Assembly: GCA_963716525.1 (NCBI GenBank)
Contig: OY970315.1
Span: 2,604,001-2,668,000 of the forward strand
Reading direction: 5' to 3'
From: JBBREP01 sp963716525
GTDB taxonomy: Bacteria; Actinomycetota; Acidimicrobiia; IMCC26256; PALSA-610
Length of the DNA stretch: 64,000 nt
The notes under the pieces were generated by a model. The model had not been told where the DNA came from. It saw only the letters and a list, made by a program, of their open reading frames with translations, and made no database searches. Each line of letters begins with the position of its first letter. Position 1 is the first letter of the stretch. The translations under genes and the position numbers were made by a program. Shown here piece after piece: positions 36,232-44,803 of the stretch.

Positions 36232-37272
36232 TCATGCCGCTGCTCGCGCGACCGGGGCGTTCTGTGCTGTAGCAATTCGTTGCTCGGCGAGTCGCGCGAA
36301 CTTGGGGTTGAGTTCGATGCCGATCCAGTCGCGTGCGTGCGCTTGCGCGACGACGCCGACGGTGCCGGATCCGAAGAACGGGTCGAGCACGACGCCTGGT
36401 GTTGTGGCGGCGCGGCAGCGACAGGACGGGCGGAGCTCGCCGAGTAGCGCAAGGTGGCCGAGCGTGCGTGCTCGCGTTGGGTCGCGTTGCCATGGCTTGC
36501 CGCAGCGCGCGCAGGTCCGCTCGGGGCAGGTAGCGAGCAGGGGTGTGCGGACGAGAGTCGTCGGGAAGACGGCGTGATGCTCGCTGCGGAAGGTGGCGGT
36601 GCCGAGCGTCCAGACGTCTCCGGGGTTTTTGCCTGCCGGATGACCAGAAATGCCTTGTGCTTTGAGTCGCTCAAGCCCGGAGTTGTTGCCGGCGAGCGGT
36701 CCAGCCCATTCCGGCGGCGGTGCCGAGACGCGCGTGTCGCGCAAACGCGGCGTCTCGGAGCGGTGGCGGCTGGGCGTGCGGTGCGGGATGCGGATGGCGT
36801 CGAGGTCGAAGTGATAGCGGCGGGTGCGTACGAGCAGGTAGACGACTTCCCAGGTAGTCGCGAGACGATCTCTGACGCTGGTCGGCATCGGGTTCGGTTT
36901 TGCCCAGATCACTTTGTTGCGGATCGTCCAGCCGTCGGCGATGAGCGCGAGTGCGAGCTGTTCGGGTGCGAGCAGCAGGCTCTTAGGTGGCGCGCCGGAC
37001 TTTGGGTGGCGGCTGTAGCTGTCGCCGAGGTTCAGCCACCATGACCCGGACGGTTTGAGCACGCGTGCGAGTTCACGACCCACGGCGCGGAGGTCGTTGA
37101 TCCATGCTTGGGTGTCGGGTGTCTTGCCGATCTGACCGTCGACGCCGTAGTTGCGCAGCGCGACGTAGGGCGGACTGGTGATGATCGTGTCGATCGACGC
37201 GTCGGGAAGTTCGGCGAGTCGGGCGCGGACATCGCCGATGAGCACCGTGTTGCGTGGCAGCGGCTTGGTCAT
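36232..37272 (-). CDS. beta-class DNA methyltransferase
   Basis: A 346-residue site-specific DNA methyltransferase. Motif order is catalytic first (IDTIITSPPYVALRNYG), target region in the middle, SAM motif last (VVLDPFFGSGTVGVV), as in the beta class. TSPPY is the form most often seen in N4-cytosine enzymes, though adenine methylation is possible. A Cys quartet (CPERTCARCGKPW and SCRCR) forms an inserted zinc finger. No cognate endonuclease is nearby, so it probably acts as an orphan mask for the element. Confidence 0.9.
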   Translation of the reverse strand: MTKPLPRNTVLIGDVRARLAELPDASIDTIITSPPYVALRNYGVDGQIGKTPDTQAWINDLRAVGRELARVLKPSGSWWLNLGDSYSRHPKSGAPPKSLLLAPEQLALALIADGWTIRNKVIWAKPNPMPTSVRDRLATTWEVVYLLVRTRRYHFDLDAIRIPHRTPSRHRSETPRLRDTRVSAPPPEWAGPLAGNNSGLERLKAQGISGHPAGKNPGDVWTLGTATFRSEHHAVFPTTLVRTPLLATCPERTCARCGKPWQRDPTRARTLGHLALLGELRPSCRCRAATTPGVVLDPFFGSGTVGVVAQAHARDWIGIELNPKFARLAEQRIATAQNAPVARAAA

Positions 37273-38072
37273 GGCGTATCGCCTCGCAACACGTCAAGCC
37301 GTCTGCTGGTGGTGGCGACGGTGAAGAGCCCGTCGGTGAGCCGCCGGTCTGTGTGGATGGCGTGGCGGAGTCGTTCGGCGCGTCGCTGGTCGGGGACGAG
37401 CCAGCACACGCGGCCGAACACGCCGTGTCTCGCCTGTTCGTTACCCGACGCGTAGTACGCCTCGTATTGGCGGCACTTGCGCACCAGCGCCGGAAGGTGC
37501 TCGGTGCCGCGGTCGACCTCAACGAACCAGCGATGCTCGAACTCGCCGACGCCAAGCGCGACGAACAGGTCAGGCCGCAACACGCTCGGACCACCCAGCG
37601 AGCTGAACTGCCGCCAGCAGCGTGGCTCAGGTTGACAGGCCAGCACCTCGATGGTCCCGGAGCGGGCAGCGACGATGAGATCGACCACGAGCTGACTGAC
37701 GGCGAGCGTGTGGTCCATGAACGTCGTGGAAGGTTCGCGGTAGCGAGGACGTGCGTCGTCACGGCGCAGGATCCGATGCCCGACCGGTCCGAGCGCGTAG
37801 ACGAACGATCCCGACCCGGCCCGCACCCCACCGACACGGCGTCCGAGGCGCACCACGAGCCGGTCACGGGTGAGGCGGCCCAGGCAGCGCCGCGCGGCGC
37901 GTGCCGCGGCGCCGGCGGTGTCGTGTTCGCCGATCGGGAAATGCACGGCCTCGATCTGGCGTGCGCTCATCAGCCGCAGATCGCCGATCTGGCCGACGAT
38001 TGCCAGATCCCGGCCCGACAGGTCATTACGCAGCGCTTCGAGGCCTACCGGGCCGAGAACGTCCCCGCTCAT
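37269..38072 (-). CDS. replication-relaxation (Replic_Relax) family protein
   Basis: A 267-residue protein resembling the actinobacterial Replic_Relax family of plasmids and integrative elements. The N-terminal part (GRDLAIVGQIGDLRLMSARQIEAVHF) is a winged-helix-like region, and the middle (DHTLAVSQLVVDLI, EPRCWRQF, LRPDLFVAL, HRWFVEVDRGTEHLPALVRK) resembles a nuclease-like fold with Asp and Glu residues. Its stop overlaps the methyltransferase start by 4 bp. The family is linked to replication and DNA processing, so it may be the relaxase-like factor of this element. Confidence 0.7.
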   Translation of the reverse strand: MSGDVLGPVGLEALRNDLSGRDLAIVGQIGDLRLMSARQIEAVHFPIGEHDTAGAAARAARRCLGRLTRDRLVVRLGRRVGGVRAGSGSFVYALGPVGHRILRRDDARPRYREPSTTFMDHTLAVSQLVVDLIVAARSGTIEVLACQPEPRCWRQFSSLGGPSVLRPDLFVALGVGEFEHRWFVEVDRGTEHLPALVRKCRQYEAYYASGNEQARHGVFGRVCWLVPDQRRAERLRHAIHTDRRLTDGLFTVATTSRRLDVLRGDTP

Positions 38073-38428
38073 GACGACGCCCCCAACATGTTTTCATTCC
38101 GCGCCCGGCGTGTGGTGACGAAAGGTGTGAACGAGCGCGTGCGATGACGACACGACCGGTCGGCACACCCCCGTCCACATGCCCTCCGTCTTGAGGTGGT
38201 CGCCGTGACTGCGAATGGATGCGCTGCCGTCGAGATCCTGGTCGACGCCGCTCGGCACGGTGCACCCCGTGAGTGGGCGGAGGTAGGCGGAAAGAGCGGA
38301 ATGAAGAAGAACAAGGAACGGTGAGACAGTCCGCGCCCCAGACCGTGACCCCTTACCGTCTGAACAGGTGATACCCATCGGCGTTCTCGACGCGAACGGA
38401 CGGGCGACCGGACAACGCAATTGAGCGT
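38073..38428. other. 356-bp gap with no convincing gene
   Basis: Between the coupling ATPase and the replication-relaxation gene I see no reading frame with a family signature or a strong ribosome site in either direction. A 39-codon plus-strand frame near 38204 (GTG start) ends in KSGMKKNKER, with little to support it. It may hold a promoter for the downstream genes or an origin of transfer. Confidence 0.4.
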
Positions 38429-40591
38429 TCATCGGTTGCCTCGCTCGCGGCGACGTGGCCCGAGATCGCTCGAGTCGCCGACCCTTTGGGTCGATGCGAG
38501 GCCGCGCAGCTCGGCCTCGACTTCGGTACGCGGACGGCCGTACGTCGAACGCGGCGTGGCCCTGACTGTGCCAGGGTCGGAGATGTGCGGGTCGGCGGCC
38601 AGCGTGTGGGCACTGCACCAGGGCTGCACGGTGCCGCCGGCGACGAGTTGGGTGTAGCAGTCGAAGGCGCCGAGCGCGGCGAAGTCTTCGGGTTCGAGGC
38701 CGCTGCCGCGTGTGGCCATGACCCTGGCGTCTTCGTCGGCGAGCCGGAAGCAAACGCGGTTCTGGACGTTCGCGAGGACTGCGGAGCGCATCGCGGGGTC
38801 GAGCTGATGGAGGTACTGGTTGGCGAGCGTGAACCCGACGCCGAGGCCGCGGGCTTGGGCGAGGGCGTCGCCGAGATCGGTCGGCAGGCGCAGGAAGTCT
38901 TGGAATTCGTCCAGATAGATGCTGACGGGATGACGCCGTTCGGGCGCAATGCGCGTGCGCGCGAGGGTCGCGCCCCAAAGTTGCGCGATCACCAACGCCG
39001 CGAGCAGCGCTGAGGTCTCGGGCCCGAGCGTGCCTTTGGAACAATCGACGAGCAAGATCCGCCGCTTCGTGAACACGTCGGTGATGTCGAACTTCGGGGC
39101 GGCTTGACCGAGCACCGCACGTAACTGTGGGCGGAGCAGGAGCGGCCGGGTCTTGTTCAACAGCGGTGCGATTGCCTCGGTGCGCGCGGCGTCGCTCCAA
39201 TTGTCGAACGCGGCCCAGAACGGCTCGAGCGCGATCGGGTCGTCAACGTGGGCCATACAGCGACGCCGAAAACCAGCGTCGGTCAGGATCAACGGCAGCC
39301 CGGCCAGGGTCATGTTCGGCACGCGTGCGAGGGTGTGGAGCGCGGCTGCGGCGATGTCGGTGGTGCGAGGCCCGAAACTCGAGCCATACAGGCCTTTGAA
39401 CACGGCCAGGAGATGATCCGCGACGAGTTCGGGGTTCTGCCGGTCGCCCGCGAGCGGGTTCAGCCCGACCGTCCCGGCCGGGTCTTGGGGCTCGACGAGC
39501 ACGACATCGTCGACGCGCTCAGGCGGGATGTGGGCGAGGATCTCGGCGATCAGGTCGGACTTCGGTTCGATGACGACCACACCGCGCCCGGCCGCGATGT
39601 CGTCGGCGACGCACCGGCTGAGCAGTGTCGATTTGCCGACGCCACTGGGGCCGATCACGTACGTGTGGCGCAGCGTGTCGGTCGGGCTGATCGCGAGTGG
39701 TCGTTCGCTGCCGGGGAACGACGCGGTCCCGATGATCCTGCCGTGGACGGGAATGGCCGGTGACGGTGCGAGGAGCCGGCTGCGTTGTCCAGCGACGGGA
39801 AGGTCGCTGGTCGTGCTGGCGGGCCATCCCGACAGCACCGTGAGCTCGTTGGCGTTGAGGCGCAGCGGGAAGCGCCATGGGACGCGCGCGTCCGTGACGG
39901 TCGAGGGGTGACGGGACCGGACCCAGAACGCGACGCCGGGTGCTTCGGTGGCGCGGCAGCGCGGCCAGGACCTGGCGGATCAGTTGGCGTTGGCGGCTCG
40001 CCGATGCGGCTTTGACGCCGATGCGGCCGGCTGCCTTCCAACCCGGTGCGGCCTGCTTGGTCTTGAGCGCGTTGCGTGTGTCCGTGTCGACGTGGATCTG
40101 GCGGCCGATCGCGCTCAACGCGACGTCTTTGATGAACGAGTTCCCAGTGACCGTGTCGACCTTGTTCGGCACGGCGATCGGTCGCAACGGCGTGCCGAGG
40201 ATCCACATCAAGCTCAACCTCTCGCCGGCTTGCAAGTCGCTCAACGCGGCGAGGACCGCGGGCTCACGAGCGTGGCCTGTTCAGTGCGCAGCGGTCGGTG
40301 CCTGGTTGACAGGCGCACCTCGATCGCTCGGTCAATGTCCGTCGCAGGACGCGCGCTGAGGGCCTTGACATGGAGGCCCGGCAACGCGGTACGCAGTTGG
40401 TGCGCGACGTTCTCGTGTCGCCCTTCGGGCACCGCGATGCGGTGCGCGACCGAGCCGGCGAGCCCGACCGCTTCAAGGATGACCGGGCTGCCGGCCGCGG
40501 TGGCGAGCAGCCGCATCACTTCGGAGATGTCATCGACGGTCGGGTCGCGCGGCCAACGCACGGTGTGCCACACCAGCGGGACGCGCTTCAC
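38429..40591 (-). CDS. TraD/VirD4-like coupling ATPase, two frameshifts
   Basis: Conjugative DNA-transfer ATPase of the TraM-recognition/TraG family, about 720 residues. The N-terminal domain (VRWPRDPTVDDISEVMRLLA, RHENVAHQLRTALPG) lies in one frame, the next part (AGERLSLMWILGTPLRPIAV) in another, and the ATPase domain in a third: Walker A YVIGPSGVGKSTLLS, VVVIEPKSDLIAEIL and the Walker B-like VSIYLDEFQDFL. Breaks lie near 40245 and 39957, and the frames join precisely. GTG 40591 overlaps the upstream stop. It would pump element DNA out of the donor. Confidence 0.82.
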
Positions 40592-40836
40592 GCTCGCTCC
40601 GCATGATCACGCGAAGAATCAGACGAGCGTGGGGGAGTGACGGCTCGCGTCGAGGTCTTCGCTTGCTTGGCGCGCGGGCGCTTCGCCGATGTCGTGTCGA
40701 GTGCTTGCGCGTCGGCTTCGGCCTGCGCGGCCGCAAGGGCGATCAGCGCCCGGGCGACGCGGCGAAGATCGATCGAGTCGTGGGGGACGCCCCGGGCCCG
40801 GATCCGGCGTTCGCCTGAATGAAATGTTCTGCTCAT
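40588..40836 (-). CDS. small basic protein, unknown
   Basis: An 82-residue protein with an AAAGGAGGTG ribosome site. A long Ala-rich helix (DLRRVARALIALAAAQAEAD) is followed by a Lys/Arg/Ser-rich tail. Its stop overlaps the coupling ATPase start (GTGA). It is the first gene after the promoter at 40980-41035. Possibly an accessory of DNA transfer. Confidence 0.6.
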   Translation of the reverse strand: MSRTFHSGERRIRARGVPHDSIDLRRVARALIALAAAQAEADAQALDTTSAKRPRAKQAKTSTRAVTPPRSSDSSRDHAERA

Positions 40837-40979
40837 GAATGCACCTCCTTTCGATGCCGCGGTTGACCGCTCACCAGGACCCGGACGCGCCAGCCGGGCG
40901 AGCATTCGATTCGTGCTCGCAACCCCGGCAGCGTCACGCAGACCTGGAGGCCCGGACCGTTCCCACCAACACCCGAACG

Positions 40980-41035
40980 ATGCGCAAACGCATTAGTAAC
41001 CGAACAAATGTACGGTATTTGCGCGAATCGGTCAA
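40980..41035 (-). promoter_or_regulatory. promoter with shared XRE-type operator for transfer genes
   Basis: Minus-strand -35 TTGACC (41030-41035) and -10 TACATT (41007-41012) have a 17-bp spacer. Just downstream, at the start of the transcript, lies ATGCGC-AA-ACGCAT (40980-40993), differing by one base from the operator at 35512-35525. TTCCACAAC also occurs upstream of both sites. Confidence 0.65.
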
Positions 41036-41122
41036 GCGTCGTTGTCCATTCCACAACAACGACCGGACACGTCCGCCCATTGGTCGGCATGGTGTTCGTG
41101 GCTCGGTCGGTGAGGAGCGTTG

Positions 41123-41321
41123 TCACCATCGGGACCGTCGGTGGCGCTCGAAACAGATGATGCCGTACACGACCGCGGCGAAGAACGTGAACGCGATCAA
41201 CGCGTCGGCGACCGCTTTGATGAGCGCGACCCGCGAGATACAGCCCGAGGGCGACGAGGAACACTGTTGCGGCGGCGCCGCGCAGGCTGGTCTGCCAGTT
41301 GCTCGGGTTCGGCGCGTTCAC
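41123..41321 (-). CDS. small membrane protein, frameshifted near 41231
   Basis: About 65 residues. GTG 41321 overlaps the OmpA-like stop (GTGA). The start NAPNPSNWQTSLRGAAATVF is followed by one hydrophobic helix. Removing one G near 41231 continues it as ALIKAVADALIAFTFFAAVV, a second helix, and a basic tail ERHRRSRW. Two-helix membrane proteins are common in conjugative gene sets. Confidence 0.55.
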
Positions 41322-41894
41322 AACGATCTCGCCTTCGTCGTGTTGGTGAAGGCGATCTCGACGCGCCGGTTTCTGGCCTTGTTCTCGTCGCTGGTGTTCG
41401 GCACGAGCGGATCGGCCGCGCCGGCACCGCGCGCGGTGACACGACGTGTCGCGATGCCGTTTCGGATCAGCCACGCGGCGACCCGTGCCGGCGTGCGCGA
41501 CGGAGAGATGCTGGTTGTGCGCGGTGGTGCCGTCGCTGTCGGTGTAGCCGACGATGACGATCATCGCGTCGGGTATGTCGTGTGCGACGATCAAGACGCG
41601 CTGCAGCTGGGTGACAGCGCTGGGGATCAGCGTCGCGGTGTCGACGGCGAACGTCACGTCGCCGAACAAGCCGAGCCGGACGTCGATGCGATGGGCTTGT
41701 GCGTGTGTGGTGTGGCCGGGCGGTGTCGGTGTGAAGGTCCACCATGGCGTTTCGCGGACGCCGGGCCACGGGCTCGCGACCTCATGGGTTGGCATCGCTA
41801 TCGGGGCCAGACCGGCGTTGCGGCCGGAGGTCGCACACGCGGCGAGGGCGACCACGCTCACCACGACCGGCACGATGCTCACAGAGGGCTTCAT
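41318..41894 (-). CDS. OmpA-like lipoprotein, frameshifted near 41510
   Basis: Lipoprotein with a peptidoglycan-binding OmpA domain, about 191 residues. The signal VVSVVALAACATS ends at a lipobox Cys. The OmpA core DTATLIPSAVTQLQRVLIVA and VIVGYTDSDGTTAHNQHLS is in one frame. A single-base shift leads to RVAAWLIRNGIATRRV and the final NKARNRRVEIAF. It anchors to the cell wall and membrane. It sits in a set of four-base overlapping genes with a VWA protein. OmpA domains are uncommon in Gram-positive conjugation clusters. Confidence 0.72.
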
Positions 41895-42614
41895 GATGGG
41901 GATCCGGTGGTGACCGGCGCAGCGCCGCGGCGCAGTTGGGTGAGCGCGGTGAAGATCGCCTCCGCGACCGTGCCGGTCGGGCTGTCCCAGCTGATGCGTG
42001 TGATCGTGACGCGGCCATTGGCGACGAGCCGCTCGGGGGGCTTGGCGCGCAGCACGATCGTGTGGACGATGCCAGGGAACGAACACAACGCGTCGAGCAC
42101 GACGTCCGGGTCGGGGTCGAGGAGTTCGAAGTCGCTCATCACCACGAGCACGGCGTGGTGGTCGGGGTATCGAGCCGCGGTGCGACCCGCCGCGTCGAGC
42201 GCGGGACCCAGGCAACTCGTGCCGTAGATCGATTCGGGCGGTACGCGAAGTCCGGAGCGCAACGCGGGCAGACCCTTGCGCCTGATGGAGGTCGGTGGCA
42301 CGTCGGTTACCGCGGGCGTGTCGAAGTGGAGGATTGTGGCGAAGCTCGACGTGGCAGTGGCATCGCCGTCCGACGTGTGCCAGAGCATGGTCGATTTCTT
42401 GGTAGCGGCGGCCGATCGGGTCGTTGCCGCCGATCACGCTGCCGCTGTCGTCGGGCACGAACAGGTACAGGACCGGTTGTGTCGGGCAGCGGCCCGCATC
42501 GGGCAACTTGCCGGACTGGTCGAGATCGTGGCGGCCTGCACGGCGCCCGGTATCGAGGTCGATCGCCTGCCGGTGCAGGATCGGGGTGCGCAGGTCGCTT
42601 GCGAGCAGGCTCAT
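41891..42614 (-). CDS. von Willebrand factor A domain protein, frameshifted near 42390
   Basis: VWA protein of about 241 residues. The metal-ion site is complete: DDSGS near residue 55 (LYLFVPDDSGSVIGG), Thr in IYGTSCLGPALDAAG, and Asp in VLVVMSDFELLD. The frame changes near 42390, just after DPIGRRYQEIDHA. The N-terminal part (LRTPILHRQAIDLDTGRRAG) has no obvious membrane helix. Its start and stop both overlap neighbours by ATGA. Such domains bind protein partners through metal. Confidence 0.72.
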
Positions 42615-43732
42615 GATGCCGAGACCTCGACGTCGTGCCCGTTGCGACTCACAACCGAGAGCGGATGGTCACCGTTGGTGTCGGAGTGGTTGTCGGGCGC
42701 GTGGTGGCCGTGCCCGGCGACGGCGGGATTCGCGATGAGAGCTTGGCGGCCCGCGGCGAGCACGCGCCGCGCCGCAGCCTCACCGCGCAGTTCGTGCTCG
42801 CGTCGGATCGACTGCGCCTCGGCGAGATGCCGCTCATGCTGCCTGAGCGCGGGCCGGCCCGCCGTGCGCACCAGAGCGCGCTCGACCTTGTGCTGTTCGC
42901 TCCGATGGGCGGCGAGACGGTCGGCCGCGTCGTCCGCGTAGAGGTACGAGTTGCACCACGAACCCGCGCCCACGACAAGCGAGAAGCAGCCGAAGGTGAC
43001 GCCCGCCAGCGTTCCTTCGACAGCCATCCGCAGCGCGCACACTCCGCCCGCAGCGAAGAGCACGACCACGACCGCAGCCTTGACGAACGCTCGAACGATC
43101 TGCTCGCCCGGATCGGTGCCCCGGTAGAAGTCCGCGTACGGCTGCTCCTCGACGCTCAGATCGTCCTTCTGGCGCTGACGTGCGAGGCGCGCATGCTCGA
43201 TCTCGGTCGCAAGCGAGCCGATCACGATCATCGCCGCGCCTACAGACACCGCCTGCACCGCGGCGACCCACACCACTTCGCCGAACAGGATCGCCGCGCC
43301 GGTGATCCCCGCGACGTCGCCAACCAACAGCAAGACGAGGAACACGTAGTAGTAGAGCGCCGCGTGCGCGCGACGCTGCACATGCCGTTGCAGCACACCG
43401 GCCGCACCGTTGCCGCGCGCGGTGGCGTCCTCGAACGTCTTCGTCAGTGCACGGATCTGGTGACGTTGCGCGTCGGCGGCTGGCGCGAGCCGGCGCGCGT
43501 GACTCTCGGCGCGACGGGCTTGGCGCTCGCCCTCCGCGCTCCAGCTTGCGCGCTGCTCGCCGGCAAGGTGGTCGTACTTACGACTGACATGCAGGAGGAG
43601 CGGGGGCGCTTCGAGCGTGTGCACGCCGTCAACGAGGCCAAGCTTCGTGTTGGCGGCGTCGGCCATGATCTCGTGCCCGAGATCCCCCGGCCCACCGCGT
43701 CGCCCTAGGGACCGACCCGTCTTCGCGCTCAT
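42611..43732 (-). CDS. coiled-coil membrane protein, unknown
   Basis: A 373-residue protein. A charged N-terminal half with coiled-coil character (RKYDHLAGEQRASWSAEGER, RALTKTFEDATARGNG) precedes four hydrophobic helices in pairs (YYVFLVLLLVGDVAGITGA, VWVAAVQAVSVGAAMIVIGS, then AAVVVVLFAAGGVCALRM and GVTFGCFSLVVGAGSW). The C-terminal part is again charged, with a His-rich end (GHGHHAPDNH). No family recognised. It is coupled to the lipoprotein upstream and the VWA gene downstream, so it may be the membrane core of an envelope complex. Confidence 0.6.
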   Translation of the reverse strand: MSAKTGRSLGRRGGPGDLGHEIMADAANTKLGLVDGVHTLEAPPLLLHVSRKYDHLAGEQRASWSAEGERQARRAESHARRLAPAADAQRHQIRALTKTFEDATARGNGAAGVLQRHVQRRAHAALYYYVFLVLLLVGDVAGITGAAILFGEVVWVAAVQAVSVGAAMIVIGSLATEIEHARLARQRQKDDLSVEEQPYADFYRGTDPGEQIVRAFVKAAVVVVLFAAGGVCALRMAVEGTLAGVTFGCFSLVVGAGSWCNSYLYADDAADRLAAHRSEQHKVERALVRTAGRPALRQHERHLAEAQSIRREHELRGEAAARRVLAAGRQALIANPAVAGHGHHAPDNHSDTNGDHPLSVVSRNGHDVEVSAS

Positions 43733-44533
43733 CGTGTTGCTCCTTCGAAGTCGGTGACGACGGTGCACGAGGCTGAGGTACGCCGACATGCCGTCCACCA
43801 GAACTGTTTGAGCGCGTCCACGAACCCGGTCGGCGCAGGCGCGCCGACTGTCTTGCCGATGCCCGGCGATCGTCACGGACGCCGAGGCAAGCCGAGGGAC
43901 TGGCACCCGTGTCCCGAGCGCGACCGCGGTCGCGGTCGCGACGCTGCGGTCATTCAGTGTGACCGTCGACGTGTCCTCGATCCCGTCGGCCAACAGCAGC
44001 ACCCGCAGCGTGTGATCAGTACCGACCTGCGCGGCGAACTCGGCCGCAGCGTCGAGCTGACCCAACGGATCACTACCTGCGCCTGGCAACGCGGCGAGCG
44101 CTGGTCCGAGCGCCGTCGTGATCGCGCCCATTGCCGAGTGCACCAGCGCTGGCACGCGCCGTAGCCGCGCGATGCGCGTTGCGCCGGTCGGGACGAGCGG
44201 ACCGTCGAACAAGGTCCGCGTCGCCGCGACCGAACCCGTGAACGCCACGACCCTCGCGCGGCCGCCACATACCGCGACCGTCGAGAATGCTGACTCAACG
44301 TTGCTGAGACGCTCGGTCAGCAGCGTCCGGCTCCGTCCGGTGTCGCTCACATCCACCGCCGCGTATAGCGCCGGTGGGTGCGCCGCGCAATGCACGTGTG
44401 AGAGAGCGTCGAGGGTCGATGGCGATACCGGTGCACCGCAGCCGGTAACGCCGAGCGTCATGCACGCCAGTCCGATCATGAAGACGCGACGCCACGCACT
44501 ACGAGCGTGACCGAAGTTCGAATTGCCAGGCAC
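43729..44533 (-). CDS. VWA-like lipoprotein, frameshifted near 43865
   Basis: Lipoprotein of about 267 residues. After a signal (RRVFMIGLACMTLGVTGC) with a lipobox Cys, a VWA-like fold shows ALYAAVDVSDTGRSR (D-x-S-x-T) and TLRVLLLADGIED. After SASVTIAG the frame shifts, and IGKTVGAPAPTGFVDALKQF to FEGATR completes it. GTG 44533 is chosen because GGAGGT lies 7 nt upstream; ATG 44548 is possible. First gene of the overlapping envelope set. Confidence 0.65.
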
Positions 44534-44791
44534 GATGTCGACCTCCATGGCCACTACAGGCGGTAATCCGCCTCCGGACTCCTCGACACGACGCGTGACC
44601 GGTCCGTGCCGCTGCTGGTGAGCGGGAGTACTTGGTGTCCCGCTCCGCAGCACGCGACCGGCCGCCGATCGCAACGCATCGACGCCGAGTGTCGACTACG
44701 GAGGACGCCTCGACAGCCCCTCCGACCCAGCGCGTTCGGAGCGCGTTCGTCGCCGAGCCCGCCGGCGCGACGGCCAGCGAAGCCGCCGAAC

Positions 44792-44797
44792 GATAAT
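44792..44797 (+). promoter_or_regulatory. -10 box GATAAT, likely leaderless start
   Basis: GATAAT lies seven bases before GTG 44804, the distance expected for transcription starting at the start codon itself. No ribosome site is present upstream of that GTG. Leaderless mRNAs are frequent in actinobacteria. Confidence 0.5.
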
Positions 44798-44803
44798 GAC
44801 TAG

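Noticed and set aside
38204..38323. 39-codon frame ending KSGMKKNKER
   Set aside because: No good ribosome site, no family signal, and inside an otherwise empty gap.
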